Of a stretch of 64,000 nucleotides of DNA, positions 47,470 through 56,818 are shown one piece after another; within the stretch, counting starts at the first letter, position 1; every line of letters begins with the position of its first letter. The notes beneath the pieces were generated by a model that worked only from the letters and a program-made list of their open reading frames with translations, ran no database searches and had not been told where the DNA came from. Both the position numbers and the translations under genes were made by a program. Source of the stretch: Oceanimonas smirnovii ATCC BAA-899. GTDB lineage: Bacteria; Pseudomonadota; Gammaproteobacteria; Enterobacterales; Aeromonadaceae. The DNA is taken from positions 29,108 through 93,107 of the forward strand of contig NZ_KB908468.1 of NCBI RefSeq assembly GCF_000381965.1. Reading direction: 5' to 3'.

Positions 47470-48825
47470 ATGACTAACATGATAAAACCCACCGGCGGGT
47501 CCCTTGGCCGGCAGCTGTACCGCATGACCTGGCCCATGCTGATTGGTGTGCTGGCCATCATGAGCAGCCAGATGGTCGATAGTGCCTTTATCGGCCAGCT
47601 GGGCACCCAGCCGCTGGCGGCAGTGGGCTTTACCATTCCGGTATATCAGCTGATCATCGGCATTCAGGTTGGTCTGGGCATTGCCACCACCACCATTATT
47701 TCTACTGCGCTCGGGGCCGGCAAACAAGGTGAAGCCAGGCAACTGGGCAGCCTGGTGCTGGCCACCGGCGGGGGAGTGGTGTTACTGCTTTGCCTGCTAG
47801 TCTGGGCCGGGCAGCAAGAGATTGTCTTTCGTCTGGGGGCCTCCGGGTCGCTGCTTCCGCTGGTGCGGGAATATTGGCTGCCCTGGTTGTTCAGTTGCTG
47901 GCTGGGAGCCATGCTGTATTTTGGCTACAGTTTGTTCCGCGCCCACGGCGAAACCCTGTTGCCCGGGCTGGTGATGGTACTGACCAGCCTGATCAACATG
48001 GTGCTGGATCCCCTGTTCATTTTTACCCTGGACATGGGCCTGGCCGGGGCCGCCTGGGCCACCGTCTGTGCCTTTGGGGCCGGTTGTGTGGTTATTTTTA
48101 CCGGTTTGTTGCGCCGGCGACTGATCCGCTTGCCACGTCATGCCGCCCGAATCCGGAGCGGGCTGACTCGCCTGTTGTCCTTTATGCTGCCCAGCACCCT
48201 TAGCCAGCTGGTGCCGCCCTTGTCAGCCATGCTGGCCACAGCGCTGGTGGCTGTGCATGGCGAGCATGCGGTAGCTGCCTGGGGGCTGGGCAGCCGTATT
48301 GAGCTGCTGTCCATCGTGGTGGTGCTGGCCCTGACCATGGCCATGCCGCCCATGATTGGCCGGCTCAGGGGCAGCAAGGATATGGAGCAGATACGGCAAC
48401 TGGTACGTACCGCAATGACCTTTGTGCTGTTATGGCAGCTGGCGCTGGCGCTGCTGCTGGTGGTGGTATCTGTGCCTCTGAGTCATGTGCTTACCAGCGA
48501 CGGCACCACTGCTGCCATTCTTTCCGGTTACCTGTGGCGGGTGCCGCTCAGTTACGGTGCCATGGGGGTGTGCATGATCCTGGTATCGGCATGCAATGCC
48601 ATGGGCATGCCCCGGCTGGCCCTGGTGATGTCGGCACTGCGGTTGCTGGTGTGCTACCTGCCTCTGTTGTGGCTCGGCTCCATGCTGGATGGCCTGAACG
48701 GGCTGCTGCTGGGTGCCATGGCAGGAAATCTGCTGGCCGGACTGATGAGCTGGCACCTGTACCGAAGCTGGTGCATCAAAGCCGGGCCGGCTTCCGGCAA
48801 GGCTGCCGCAAAAGCCGGTTTCTAG
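47470..48825 (+). CDS. MATE-family efflux transporter
   Basis: A 451-residue inner-membrane protein with 12 hydrophobic segments in two halves. The first helix region (MTWPMLIGVLAIMSSQMVDSAFIGQLG) is characteristic of NorM/DinF-type drug/Na+ or H+ antiporters. It lies close behind the alkene reductase, so the two may form a detoxification pair. No clear Shine-Dalgarno precedes the first ATG. Confidence 0.93.
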   Translation: MTNMIKPTGGSLGRQLYRMTWPMLIGVLAIMSSQMVDSAFIGQLGTQPLAAVGFTIPVYQLIIGIQVGLGIATTTIISTALGAGKQGEARQLGSLVLATGGGVVLLLCLLVWAGQQEIVFRLGASGSLLPLVREYWLPWLFSCWLGAMLYFGYSLFRAHGETLLPGLVMVLTSLINMVLDPLFIFTLDMGLAGAAWATVCAFGAGCVVIFTGLLRRRLIRLPRHAARIRSGLTRLLSFMLPSTLSQLVPPLSAMLATALVAVHGEHAVAAWGLGSRIELLSIVVVLALTMAMPPMIGRLRGSKDMEQIRQLVRTAMTFVLLWQLALALLLVVVSVPLSHVLTSDGTTAAILSGYLWRVPLSYGAMGVCMILVSACNAMGMPRLALVMSALRLLVCYLPLLWLGSMLDGLNGLLLGAMAGNLLAGLMSWHLYRSWCIKAGPASGKAAAKAGF

Positions 48826-48835
48826 TCTGTTACAA

Positions 48836-48863
48836 CCCCGCACAGTCATGTGCGGGGTTTTTT
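48836..48863 (+). terminator. Terminator after the MATE gene
   Basis: CCCCGCACA pairs with TGTGCGGGG across GTCA, then six T. Confidence 0.93.
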
Positions 48864-48938
48864 GTTCAGGTTGCCGACATTATTGGCTCTTATTTTGCAC
48901 AGCTTATGGCAGTGGCGAAAACTCAAGAGTAAAGAACG

Positions 48939-49022
48939 ATGGAAACAGACTGGATAGAGCGGTGTTTGTGGGTGTTGCTGGCGGTCAGTGTATTGCTGAT
49001 CCTGTTTGCAGAGAGTCTGTAA
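48939..49022 (+). CDS. Possible 27-aa single-pass membrane peptide
   Basis: An ORF reads METDWIERCLWVLLAVSVLL and ends LILFAESL, a charged start followed by one hydrophobic helix. The ribosome site (AAGAG about 10 bases upstream) is mediocre. It lies in the 328-base gap between MATE and the EAL gene. It may be chance; the sequence is nevertheless a well-formed membrane peptide. Confidence 0.3.
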   Translation: METDWIERCLWVLLAVSVLLILFAESL

Positions 49023-49153
49023 GCGAATGTGTCAAAAAAATGGCGACGCGGGAGTGATGTTAACCGCTTGATTCACCGGCAGAACTGATACAGACTTTGC
49101 CGCTATGTGCCGGTGTCATACCGGTAATAAGCAGCAAGTATCAGGGGTGGATA

Positions 49154-52100
49154 TTGAGTAAGGCATGGTTAATGCCAGCCGGCATGTGGCACAACAGGGA
49201 AGTGGTTCAGGGTTGTGTCTGGGTGAGTGTGCTGGCGCTGTTGATGATGGTGGCTCAGGTGCCGCCTGTGGTGCAGCAGCTTGAGTCGTTAATTCATTAT
49301 GTGCCGCTGAATATTATCTTTGAGATGTTTGCCTTTGCTGTTGCCATGATGATCTTTGGCATGGCATGGGTAACCCAGCGATACCGGCCTTCCTTGCAGG
49401 CGCTGGTGATTGGCGCGGGCTTTTTGGGTGTTGCGCTGCTCGACTTGTCCCATCTGCTGTCTTACCGGGTCATGCCCGCCTTTATTACCGACAATACTCC
49501 GGAAAAAGCCATTAATTTCTGGCTGGCAGCCCGCGCGCTTACCGCCATCACCTTGCTGTTGATGGCATTTGTACCTTCCCTTTCCAGTCGCACCACCACA
49601 AGGTGGCAGCGCCGCTGTGGCCTGATGTTTGTGTTAAGCGTGGTGGCGCTGTGTCAGGTCTGGTTTATTGGCTTTCCCGGCACTGTGCCCGATACCTTTG
49701 TGGTGGGAGAGGGGTTAACGCCTTTCAAGATACAGTTTGAATACGGCATGATTGCCGCCTGTCTGCTGGCGGCACTGGGGTTGATGCAAGGTTACCGGCG
49801 CAGCGGCCAGCTCGGCTATCTCTATTTAACCGTCTCGGCCATTATTATGGCCATGGCGGAGTACTTTCTTACCCGTTATGTCGAATTTACTGATGCCTTT
49901 AATATTCTTGGGCACGGTTACAAAATTATAAGCTACGGTTTTCTCTATCGTGCGCTGTTCCGTGAAACTGTCTATGAACCCTATCAGTCGTTAAGTGACG
50001 CCCGCTCCCGGCTGCAGGCAACCTTAAACGCGCTGCCCGATGCATTGCTGGAGGTAGACGACAACGGCCGGGTGCTGTCTGTTTATGCCACCGGAGACGC
50101 GGGAGATCTGCCGGCCGGCAGTGAGCAGCAAGACTGGTTGCCGGCACAGGCGGGCAATGCTTTTTTTCATGCGCTGCAAGAGGCGGATAAATACGGTATT
50201 GCCCATCACACCAGAATGGCCCTGAGCTCGGGAGAGCATCTGGAGCTGTCGGTGTCGCGCAAACGCAATCAGTCCCGGCGCAGCTTTCTGGTGATGTCGC
50301 GGAATGTGACCCGGCAGGTGGCCAATGAACAGCGTATTCAGCATGAAACCCGGCTGAATAATGCCCTTTCACTGGTGAATCATCTGGATCATAAAGCGAG
50401 CGTGGCCGAGCTGTTATTTACCTGTGCTAAAGAGGCAGCGGAACTCAGTGTCAGCACTGCGGCGGTTATTCATGTCTGCCGTGAGCACGATGCCGAATAT
50501 TTGCCGGTAGATGCCGTGCCTTTTGGGATCAGCCCGGCAGATCTGGAACAAGACAGCTCGCCCTGGCAGACCGCGGCAGCCCGTCATAATACGGTGCAGT
50601 GGCATGATGCAGAAGACACTCCCTATTCGTCACTGGCTGCCACCGGCATGAGTGTGCCCGTTATTGATAAAGGACATGTGCCACTGGTGCTGACGGTGCT
50701 GGGCAAACGGCGTTATCACCGGCAAGATGCCGACAGTCTGCAGATTCTGGCAGACAGCATCTGGAGCCGGGTGCGCCAGCGCCGGCAAGACGGTGTGATC
50801 CATCTGTTGTCCAAGGCGCTGGAGCAAAGCCCCTATCCGGTTATTATTACCGACGCCGATGTCAGGCTGCAGTATGTGAATCCGGCTTTTATGGCCGTGA
50901 GCGGGTTCAGTGCGGCGGAAGTGATAGGGCGAAATCCCAAAATGTTCAAGTCGGGTAAAACGGCTCACAGTGTCTATCAGGATATGTGGAGCACGCTGGG
51001 GCGTGGCCACACCTGGAAAGGAGAGCTGATTAACCGGCGCAGGCAGGGTGATGAATACACGGAAAGTACCACCATCTATCCGGTTACCGATGAGCTGGGC
51101 CGGGTTATTCATTACGTGGCTCACAAGGAAGACATTACCGAGCAAAAACACAATGCCGAGCGGTTGCGTGAGCTGTCTCGTTTTGATCAGCTGACCGGCC
51201 TGCTGAATAAACAGGCCTTTGAGCAGCAACTGGCCCTGCAAATGAAAACGGCCGCTTCCATGGGGCAGGGGCTGGCGCTGATGTGGCTGGACATTGATAA
51301 CTTCAAGGCGGTGAACGATACCCTGGGTCATGCCACCGGTGATGAAATATTGGTGGAAATGGCCAACCGCCTGCAAGAAGAGCTGGCACCAGGCAGCCTG
51401 GTTGGCCGGCCTGAAGGAGACAGTGTTGTGCTCACGGTAAAAAACAGTGAACACAAGTCATTGGCACTGCTGGCAGAACGCTTGCTGGCGCGCATTGAGC
51501 AGCCTGTGTCCACGGCGGGCACGTCTCTGTCGCTGAGTGCATCTCTGGGCATTGCCACTTTTCCGGAAGACGGTAACAGCGCTCAGCATCTGTTTCAGGC
51601 GGCTGAGCTTGCCATGTATCGGGTTAAGCAGGACGGCCGCAACGGGCTGCGCTTTTATGCGCCCGACATGCAGAAAAACAGTGAACGGGCGCTGTCATTA
51701 GCAACCGCCCTGAAAAATGCCATGGTTAATGGCGAGCTGGCGCTGGCATTTCAGCCCCAGCTGGATTTACAGCAGGGTAGTGTCACCGGTGCCGAAGCGC
51801 TGCTGCGCTGGCAACATCCTGAGTGGGGCTTTGTGTCACCGGGTGAGTTTATTCCGCTGGCCGAGCAGAACGGCCTGATTGTGAACATTGGCTGGTGGAT
51901 AGTGGATCGGGTGCTGGAGCAACTGAACCGGCTGCAGCAGTCAGGTTTTGAGAATATCGTGATTGCCATTAATGTCTCTGCAGTACAGCTGGCGCAGCCC
52001 GATTTTGTGGCCCGGCTGCAACAGCGGGTGGCCGCCAGCGGTGTGCCCGCCAGCCGGCTCGAACTGGAGCTGACCGAAACCGTGGCCATGCTGAATCCGG

Positions 52101-52456
52101 AGCACACCGGTGAGCAGCTTGCCACTCTGAGTGCCGCCGGCTTTCGCATTTCCATTGATGATTTCGGTACCGGTTACTCTTCCATGAGTTATCTAAAACG
52201 CTTCTCGGTGAATAAGCTGAAAATCGATAAGTCCTTTATCGACGATATTACCGATAACCATGAAGACAAGGCCATTGTGAATGCCATTATTCAAATGGCA
52301 AAGAGCCTTGGCATGAGCACCATTGCCGAGGGCGTGGAAACCGAAGCGCAGCTGACACGTTTGCGTAACAAAGGGTGTGATGCCATTCAGGGCTACTGGT
52401 TCAGCCGGCCCCTGTTTGAAGCCGATTTTCACGCCTTTATAAAAAGCCGGCATTGA
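49154..52456 (+). CDS. MASE3-PAS-GAF-PAS-GGDEF-EAL cyclic-di-GMP phosphodiesterase
   Basis: A protein of about 1100 residues. The membrane sensor part (about 1-280) has some eight helices and matches MASE3. A PAS-like domain (about 290-390), a GAF-like stretch (about 400-560) and a second PAS (about 575-670, NPKMFKSGKTAHSVY) follow. The GGDEF domain keeps DIDNFKAVNDTLGH, but its signature reads RPEGDSV, so cyclase activity is probably lost. The EAL domain (about 860-1095) keeps EALLRW, ELTETV, DDFGTGYSS, KIDKSFI and EGVE, so hydrolysis of c-di-GMP is likely. TTG at 49154 has AGGGGTGG upstream; an upstream TTG at 49097 is also open. Confidence 0.9.
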   Translation: MSKAWLMPAGMWHNREVVQGCVWVSVLALLMMVAQVPPVVQQLESLIHYVPLNIIFEMFAFAVAMMIFGMAWVTQRYRPSLQALVIGAGFLGVALLDLSHLLSYRVMPAFITDNTPEKAINFWLAARALTAITLLLMAFVPSLSSRTTTRWQRRCGLMFVLSVVALCQVWFIGFPGTVPDTFVVGEGLTPFKIQFEYGMIAACLLAALGLMQGYRRSGQLGYLYLTVSAIIMAMAEYFLTRYVEFTDAFNILGHGYKIISYGFLYRALFRETVYEPYQSLSDARSRLQATLNALPDALLEVDDNGRVLSVYATGDAGDLPAGSEQQDWLPAQAGNAFFHALQEADKYGIAHHTRMALSSGEHLELSVSRKRNQSRRSFLVMSRNVTRQVANEQRIQHETRLNNALSLVNHLDHKASVAELLFTCAKEAAELSVSTAAVIHVCREHDAEYLPVDAVPFGISPADLEQDSSPWQTAAARHNTVQWHDAEDTPYSSLAATGMSVPVIDKGHVPLVLTVLGKRRYHRQDADSLQILADSIWSRVRQRRQDGVIHLLSKALEQSPYPVIITDADVRLQYVNPAFMAVSGFSAAEVIGRNPKMFKSGKTAHSVYQDMWSTLGRGHTWKGELINRRRQGDEYTESTTIYPVTDELGRVIHYVAHKEDITEQKHNAERLRELSRFDQLTGLLNKQAFEQQLALQMKTAASMGQGLALMWLDIDNFKAVNDTLGHATGDEILVEMANRLQEELAPGSLVGRPEGDSVVLTVKNSEHKSLALLAERLLARIEQPVSTAGTSLSLSASLGIATFPEDGNSAQHLFQAAELAMYRVKQDGRNGLRFYAPDMQKNSERALSLATALKNAMVNGELALAFQPQLDLQQGSVTGAEALLRWQHPEWGFVSPGEFIPLAEQNGLIVNIGWWIVDRVLEQLNRLQQSGFENIVIAINVSAVQLAQPDFVARLQQRVAASGVPASRLELELTETVAMLNPEHTGEQLATLSAAGFRISIDDFGTGYSSMSYLKRFSVNKLKIDKSFIDDITDNHEDKAIVNAIIQMAKSLGMSTIAEGVETEAQLTRLRNKGCDAIQGYWFSRPLFEADFHAFIKSRH

Positions 52457-52563
52457 TCAGCTTTTCTTAAGCCAATCAGTAACCTGACTCACATAAAAGC
52501 TGCCGCTCTGTAAAATGTTTGCAATACTTGTGTCAGTGGCTCCCATCAGCAATAAGGAAACTT

Positions 52564-54228
52564 ATGACTGCTTCCGATCGCACATTGCCATTACAAATGT
52601 TGTACCACTGGGCCGAGCAGCAGCCCGAGGCAATTTATCTGCGTCAGCCCAGGGCTGACGGCTGGCATGATCACAGCTGGAGTTCGGTCCTGGAAATGGC
52701 TGGCCGGCTGGTGTCCGGCCTGAGCAAGCTGGGCTTTGAGCCGGGCGATAAAATTGCACTGCTTTCCAAAAACTGTGCCGAATGGTTTATCTGTGATTTT
52801 GCCCTGCAAATGGGCGGTTACATCAGTGTGCCCATTTATCCTACTGCCGGTGCCGAAACCGTTCGCTATGTGCTGGAGCACAGTGAAAGTAAAGCGGTAT
52901 TTATCGGCAAGCTCGACAACCCCGACACTCAGGAGCCGGGCATTCCCGAGGGAGTGATGCGCCTTGCCATGCCCTACGACACCAGCATGGAGACCCATCA
53001 TCACTGGAGCAGCCTGCTGGTGCAGGATCCCATCGCAGAGAAACCCGTGCCCGAGGCCGGTGCCCTCATGAGCCTGGTGTACACCTCCGGCAGTACCGGC
53101 AAGCCCAAGGGCGTGATGATAACCCATGGTGCCTATGCCGCAGCCTGCCGGGGCATTCTGGAAAGCACGGGGCTTAACAAAGACGACAGGGCCTTTTCCT
53201 ATCTGCCCCTGGCGCATATTACCGAGCGGGTTTATATCCTGGGCTCCAGCCTCTATGCCGGTGCGCAGGTAGGCTTTGCACACAGCCTGCCCACTTTTGT
53301 GGATAACGTAAAAACCATTTCACCCACAGTGTTTATTTCTGTGCCCCGGCTCTGGACCAACTTTCGCAGCGGCATTCTGGAAAAGCTGCCAGAAGCCAAA
53401 CTGAAATTGCTGCTGCGCATTCCGCTGTTGTCGGGTCTGGTGAAAAAGAAAATTCAGGCCGGCCTCGGGCTCGACAAGGCCCGTATTCTGGGTTGCGGCT
53501 CGGCTCCCATTTCACCCTGGTTGCTGCGCTGGTATGAAAAGTTGGACATGCCCATCACCGAAGCCTGGGGCATGACCGAGAACCTGGCCTATTCCACCCT
53601 TAACTATCCGTTTCGTTCCGACAAAGTCGGTACCGTCGGCAGGGCCGGCGTGGGCGTGGAGATCCGCATTTCCGATGAAGGAGAAATTCTGTGCCGCTGT
53701 GAAGGCATGATGAGCGGTTACTATAAAGATGAAGAAGCGACTCAGGCAACATTGCGCGATGGCTGGCTGCACACGGGCGACCGGGGCAAGCTGGATGACG
53801 AGGGCTTTCTGAGCATTACCGGCCGGCTGAAAGATGCCTTTAAAACCGCCAAGGGCAAATATGTGCTGCCGGTGCCCATAGAGGCCATGCTGATTGAAAG
53901 CAGCCTGGTGGAGCAGGTGTGTGTGGTGGGCAGTGGTCAGGCGCAGCCCATGGCGCTGGTGCAGTTGTCGGAGCATGCGGCCACTCAGAGTAAAGAGCAG
54001 CTGGCCGGTGAGCTTTCAGCGAGCCTCGGACACATTAACAGCCAGCTTGAGAGCCATCAGCGGCTGGGTGGCATTTTGCTGATTGATGAGCCCTGGACCG
54101 TAGAAAACGATATCTTAACGCCCACCCTTAAAATTAAGCGGCATTTGCTGGAGCAAGCCTATGCTGATCTCGATGAACGCTGGCCCAAAGGGCAGGCAGT
54201 GGTATGGGAAACAGAGCTGGCAAAATGA
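52564..54228 (+). CDS. Long-chain acyl-CoA synthetase/AMP-binding ligase
   Basis: A 554-residue ANL-superfamily adenylating enzyme. The P-loop is VYTSGSTGKPKGVMITH (about 178-194), A5 is EAWGMTEN, A7 WLHTGDRG and A8 a GRLKDAFKTAKGKYV variant. The last holds the usual linker and lysine region. It most resembles FadD/FadD15-type ligases that activate fatty acids for beta-oxidation or lipid repair. It has AAGGAAA before the ATG at 52564. Confidence 0.9.
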   Translation: MTASDRTLPLQMLYHWAEQQPEAIYLRQPRADGWHDHSWSSVLEMAGRLVSGLSKLGFEPGDKIALLSKNCAEWFICDFALQMGGYISVPIYPTAGAETVRYVLEHSESKAVFIGKLDNPDTQEPGIPEGVMRLAMPYDTSMETHHHWSSLLVQDPIAEKPVPEAGALMSLVYTSGSTGKPKGVMITHGAYAAACRGILESTGLNKDDRAFSYLPLAHITERVYILGSSLYAGAQVGFAHSLPTFVDNVKTISPTVFISVPRLWTNFRSGILEKLPEAKLKLLLRIPLLSGLVKKKIQAGLGLDKARILGCGSAPISPWLLRWYEKLDMPITEAWGMTENLAYSTLNYPFRSDKVGTVGRAGVGVEIRISDEGEILCRCEGMMSGYYKDEEATQATLRDGWLHTGDRGKLDDEGFLSITGRLKDAFKTAKGKYVLPVPIEAMLIESSLVEQVCVVGSGQAQPMALVQLSEHAATQSKEQLAGELSASLGHINSQLESHQRLGGILLIDEPWTVENDILTPTLKIKRHLLEQAYADLDERWPKGQAVVWETELAK

Positions 54229-54250
54229 TTATTCCAAAAATGGAATAATC
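54227..54250. repeat. Perfect inverted repeat overlapping the ligase stop codon
   Basis: GATTATTCCA-AAAA-TGGAATAATC has ten-base arms and starts inside the TGA. It has no U tract, so it may bind a protein or protect the 3' end. Confidence 0.5.
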
Positions 54251-54344
54251 ACATAATTCGTTTTGCAAAATAACAGCTAATTAACCTCCTTGGCCTGTGA
54301 TACCGTGTGTTCATAGCTTACAGAGATCTTTTGTTAGTGGAGTC

Positions 54345-54370
54345 GGGCAGATTGTTCTGCCCATTTTTTT
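54345..54370 (+). terminator. Terminator downstream of the acyl-CoA synthetase gene
   Basis: GGGCAGA pairs with TCTGCCC across TTGT, followed by A and seven T. It also lies just past the convergent LysR gene. Confidence 0.88.
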
Positions 54371-54375
54371 GTCTG

Positions 54376-55299
54376 CTATTCCTGCTTTGTTTCCCCCATG
54401 GTTACCCAGGTTGATGCCAGCCGGTATCGCATATGTTGATCAATAAACTCAATAAACGCATTCAGCCGCACCGGTGCCAGCTCCCGGTTGTGATACACCA
54501 TATGAAATGGTCGTTTACCGCCCAGCCAGTTCGGTAACACCGGTTGTAACAAGCCTGCTTCTGTATAGTGAGCCACGTAATGACGGGGCACATTCACAAT
54601 ACCCAGCCCCTTGATGGCAGCCTTCACCGCTGACTGCATCTGATTAACCGATAGCCGGGCCACAGGTTTTAGGTGAAAGCGCCGGCCCCGGCTGTCGGTA
54701 AGCTGCCAGTTGCGATGAGGCCAGCACTGAATAATATGATGCTGATCCAGCTCTTCCGGATGGTTAAGCTCGCCCTTTTCGGCCAGATAACGGGGGGCGG
54801 CAAACAGGCCATATTGCACCTCGCCCAGCTGGCGTGAGCGCAGGGTGGAGTCGGGCAGCTCGCCGCTGAAAAACACCACATCCAGATCCGTATCCAGCAG
54901 GCTGGTGTAATCGTTACTTTGCAGCAGATCGATGCGTATTTGCGGATATTGCAGGCAAAATTCGGTAATGCCATCCATCAGAAAGGTATTGGAAATGGCG
55001 ATGGGGGCGGCCACTTTAATCAGGCCGCTCATGGTTTGGGTTTGCCCCTGAATATCTCCGGTGACCTGTTCCATCTCGCTTAACAGCGGATTCAGCCGCT
55101 CATAGTAGCGCCGGCCTTCTTCTGTCAGCTGCAGCTTGCGCGTGGTGCGGCTGAGCAGTTTGCAGCCCAGTGCCTGCTCCAGGTTGGAAATGCGCCGGCT
55201 GAGGGTGGCAGTCGGCATGGCCAGCTGGGCGGCAGCATGGGAAAAACCGCCCTGTTGCACCACCTTTACAAACAGATACAGGGCATCAAGATGTTTCAT
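54376..55299 (-). CDS. LysR-family transcriptional regulator
   Basis: A 307-residue regulator (MKHLDALYLFVKVVQQGGFSHAAAQLAMPTATLSRRISNLEQAL at the N-terminus). It resembles the large LysR group that includes AaeR/DsdC-like regulators of small-molecule genes. The ATG at 55299 follows AAGG; a GTG two codons before is also open. The neighbours are a ligase gene (convergent) and a DUF2982-like gene (same strand); the target is unknown. Confidence 0.9.
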   Translation of the reverse strand: MKHLDALYLFVKVVQQGGFSHAAAQLAMPTATLSRRISNLEQALGCKLLSRTTRKLQLTEEGRRYYERLNPLLSEMEQVTGDIQGQTQTMSGLIKVAAPIAISNTFLMDGITEFCLQYPQIRIDLLQSNDYTSLLDTDLDVVFFSGELPDSTLRSRQLGEVQYGLFAAPRYLAEKGELNHPEELDQHHIIQCWPHRNWQLTDSRGRRFHLKPVARLSVNQMQSAVKAAIKGLGIVNVPRHYVAHYTEAGLLQPVLPNWLGGKRPFHMVYHNRELAPVRLNAFIEFIDQHMRYRLASTWVTMGETKQE

Positions 55300-55349
55300 G
55301 GGCACGCCTTAAGGAGAAAAGCGTTATTGTGCCTGCCGGCACGCCGCGA

Positions 55350-56039
55350 TTAAAGCGCCACCGGCCCGGTGCCATGATAACGGCGCAGCAGCTGTACAAA
55401 ATCGGCGGTGTCTCGGTCCAGACATGATTCATGCACCATTAAATCGTAGCCGTACAGTTCACGTAAATGACTCATACGGTGCCCCAGCATGGCAGCAAGG
55501 CCCTGATAATGACAGCCCGCTGCCGAACGGTAGTGAGTATCTTCTATCAGCCAGTCGTGCAGTTTGGCTCTGTCTATGGTGCCAAAGCGCACGCCCATGG
55601 CCAGCAAAGGGCGCTGATCTGTGAGCAGGTGCACAATCAGCCTTGGTGTCATCAGTGGTAAAAACTCATCATAATCGCGTATTTTAATGCCCACATAAGG
55701 CAGTGCGACCAAATCCAGGCCGCTGTTTACTCTGGGCTGATCCACCCGCACAATATTGCTCCAGTGCAGGCTCCAGCCGCCAATGCGATGATGAAAGTGT
55801 AAATTGTCTTCGCTGAGGGAAAAGCTGTATACCGGCTCGCGCAGCTTCAGCAGGCCCAGTACCAGACATACCAGACAAGCCAGCATTAAAAATATCAGCA
55901 CCAGCTGAGCGCTGTGATTAAACCAGTAGAGCAGGGGAAGTAACAAAATGATGCCGGCAAGGCCAGCAGCAGCCAGGGCAGGACCATGGCGGCGGGACAT
56001 GGGTTCAATATGCTGGGTTTGCTTCACGGTTGCTTCCAT
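55350..56039 (-). CDS. DUF2982-like membrane-anchored protein
   Basis: A 229-residue protein with two adjacent hydrophobic helices (about 24-65: ALAAAGLAGIILLLPLLYWF and LVLIFLMLACLVCLVLGLL) and a cytoplasmic PH-like domain (VYSFSLSEDNLHFHHRIGGWSLHWSNIVRVDQ). It fits the DUF2982 family as I recall it from vibrios and Shewanella. The function is unknown. It is divergent from nfsA. Confidence 0.65.
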   Translation of the reverse strand: MEATVKQTQHIEPMSRRHGPALAAAGLAGIILLLPLLYWFNHSAQLVLIFLMLACLVCLVLGLLKLREPVYSFSLSEDNLHFHHRIGGWSLHWSNIVRVDQPRVNSGLDLVALPYVGIKIRDYDEFLPLMTPRLIVHLLTDQRPLLAMGVRFGTIDRAKLHDWLIEDTHYRSAAGCHYQGLAAMLGHRMSHLRELYGYDLMVHESCLDRDTADFVQLLRRYHGTGPVAL

Positions 56040-56092
56040 TCAGACGGCCTCAATGAGCATGATGATACACAGACCGAAAATGAAAGGTGAAT

Positions 56093-56818
56093 ATGACAAC
56101 CACGATTGAATTGATGCGGGCACACAGATCCATTCGGAAATTTACTCAGGAAGCCATTACGCCTGAACAACTGAGTGCCATTATGGCCGCTGCCCAGTCG
56201 GCGTCCAGCTCCAGCTTTTTGCAGGCCTCCAGTGTGATTCGCATTACCGACACCGCCCTTCGTCAGCAAGTAATGGCACTGTGCGGCAATCAGGACTATG
56301 TGGGCAGCGCGGCTGAATTCTGGGTGTTTTGTGCCGATTTTCACCGGCATTTACATTGGGTGCCCAATGCCCGGACCGGCTTTGCCGAGCAGTTGCTGAT
56401 TGGCGCTATTGATACCGCGTTAATGGGGCAAAATGCCCTGACAGCGGCCGAGTCGCTGGGATTGGGGGGTGTTTTTATTGGCGCAGTGCGCAATGAGCCG
56501 GTGGCACTGAGTGAGCTTTTGGGGCTGCCCAAAGGGGTTATTCCATTATTCGGGTTATGCCTGGGGCATCCTGATCAGGATCCTGAGCCAAAGCCGCGAT
56601 TGCCGGCCAGCATGATGTTTATGGAAAATGGCTATCAGCCGGAGCACAGTGATGCTGTGATGGCCGATTATGACGCACAGGTGCGTCACTATTATCAGAC
56701 CCGCACCGGTGGCAAGAAAGACACCAGCTGGACCGGGCAGATTGGGGAAACCCTGGCCAGAGAGGCACGGCCGTTTATGTTCGAGTTTCTTCAGCGCCAG
56801 GGGTTTTGTCTGAAGTAG
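56093..56818 (+). CDS. nfsA: Oxygen-insensitive NADPH nitroreductase
   Basis: A 241-residue FMN flavoprotein that reduces nitro compounds and quinones. It follows NfsA: ELMRAHRSIRKFTQEAITPEQL, QSASSSSFLQASSVIRI, ESLGLGGVFIGAVRNEP and GLCLGHPDQDPEPKPRLP. The ATG at 56093 has AAAGGTGA upstream. Its last 44 bases overlap the 3' end of the convergent usp gene. Confidence 0.94.
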   Translation: MTTTIELMRAHRSIRKFTQEAITPEQLSAIMAAAQSASSSSFLQASSVIRITDTALRQQVMALCGNQDYVGSAAEFWVFCADFHRHLHWVPNARTGFAEQLLIGAIDTALMGQNALTAAESLGLGGVFIGAVRNEPVALSELLGLPKGVIPLFGLCLGHPDQDPEPKPRLPASMMFMENGYQPEHSDAVMADYDAQVRHYYQTRTGGKKDTSWTGQIGETLAREARPFMFEFLQRQGFCLK

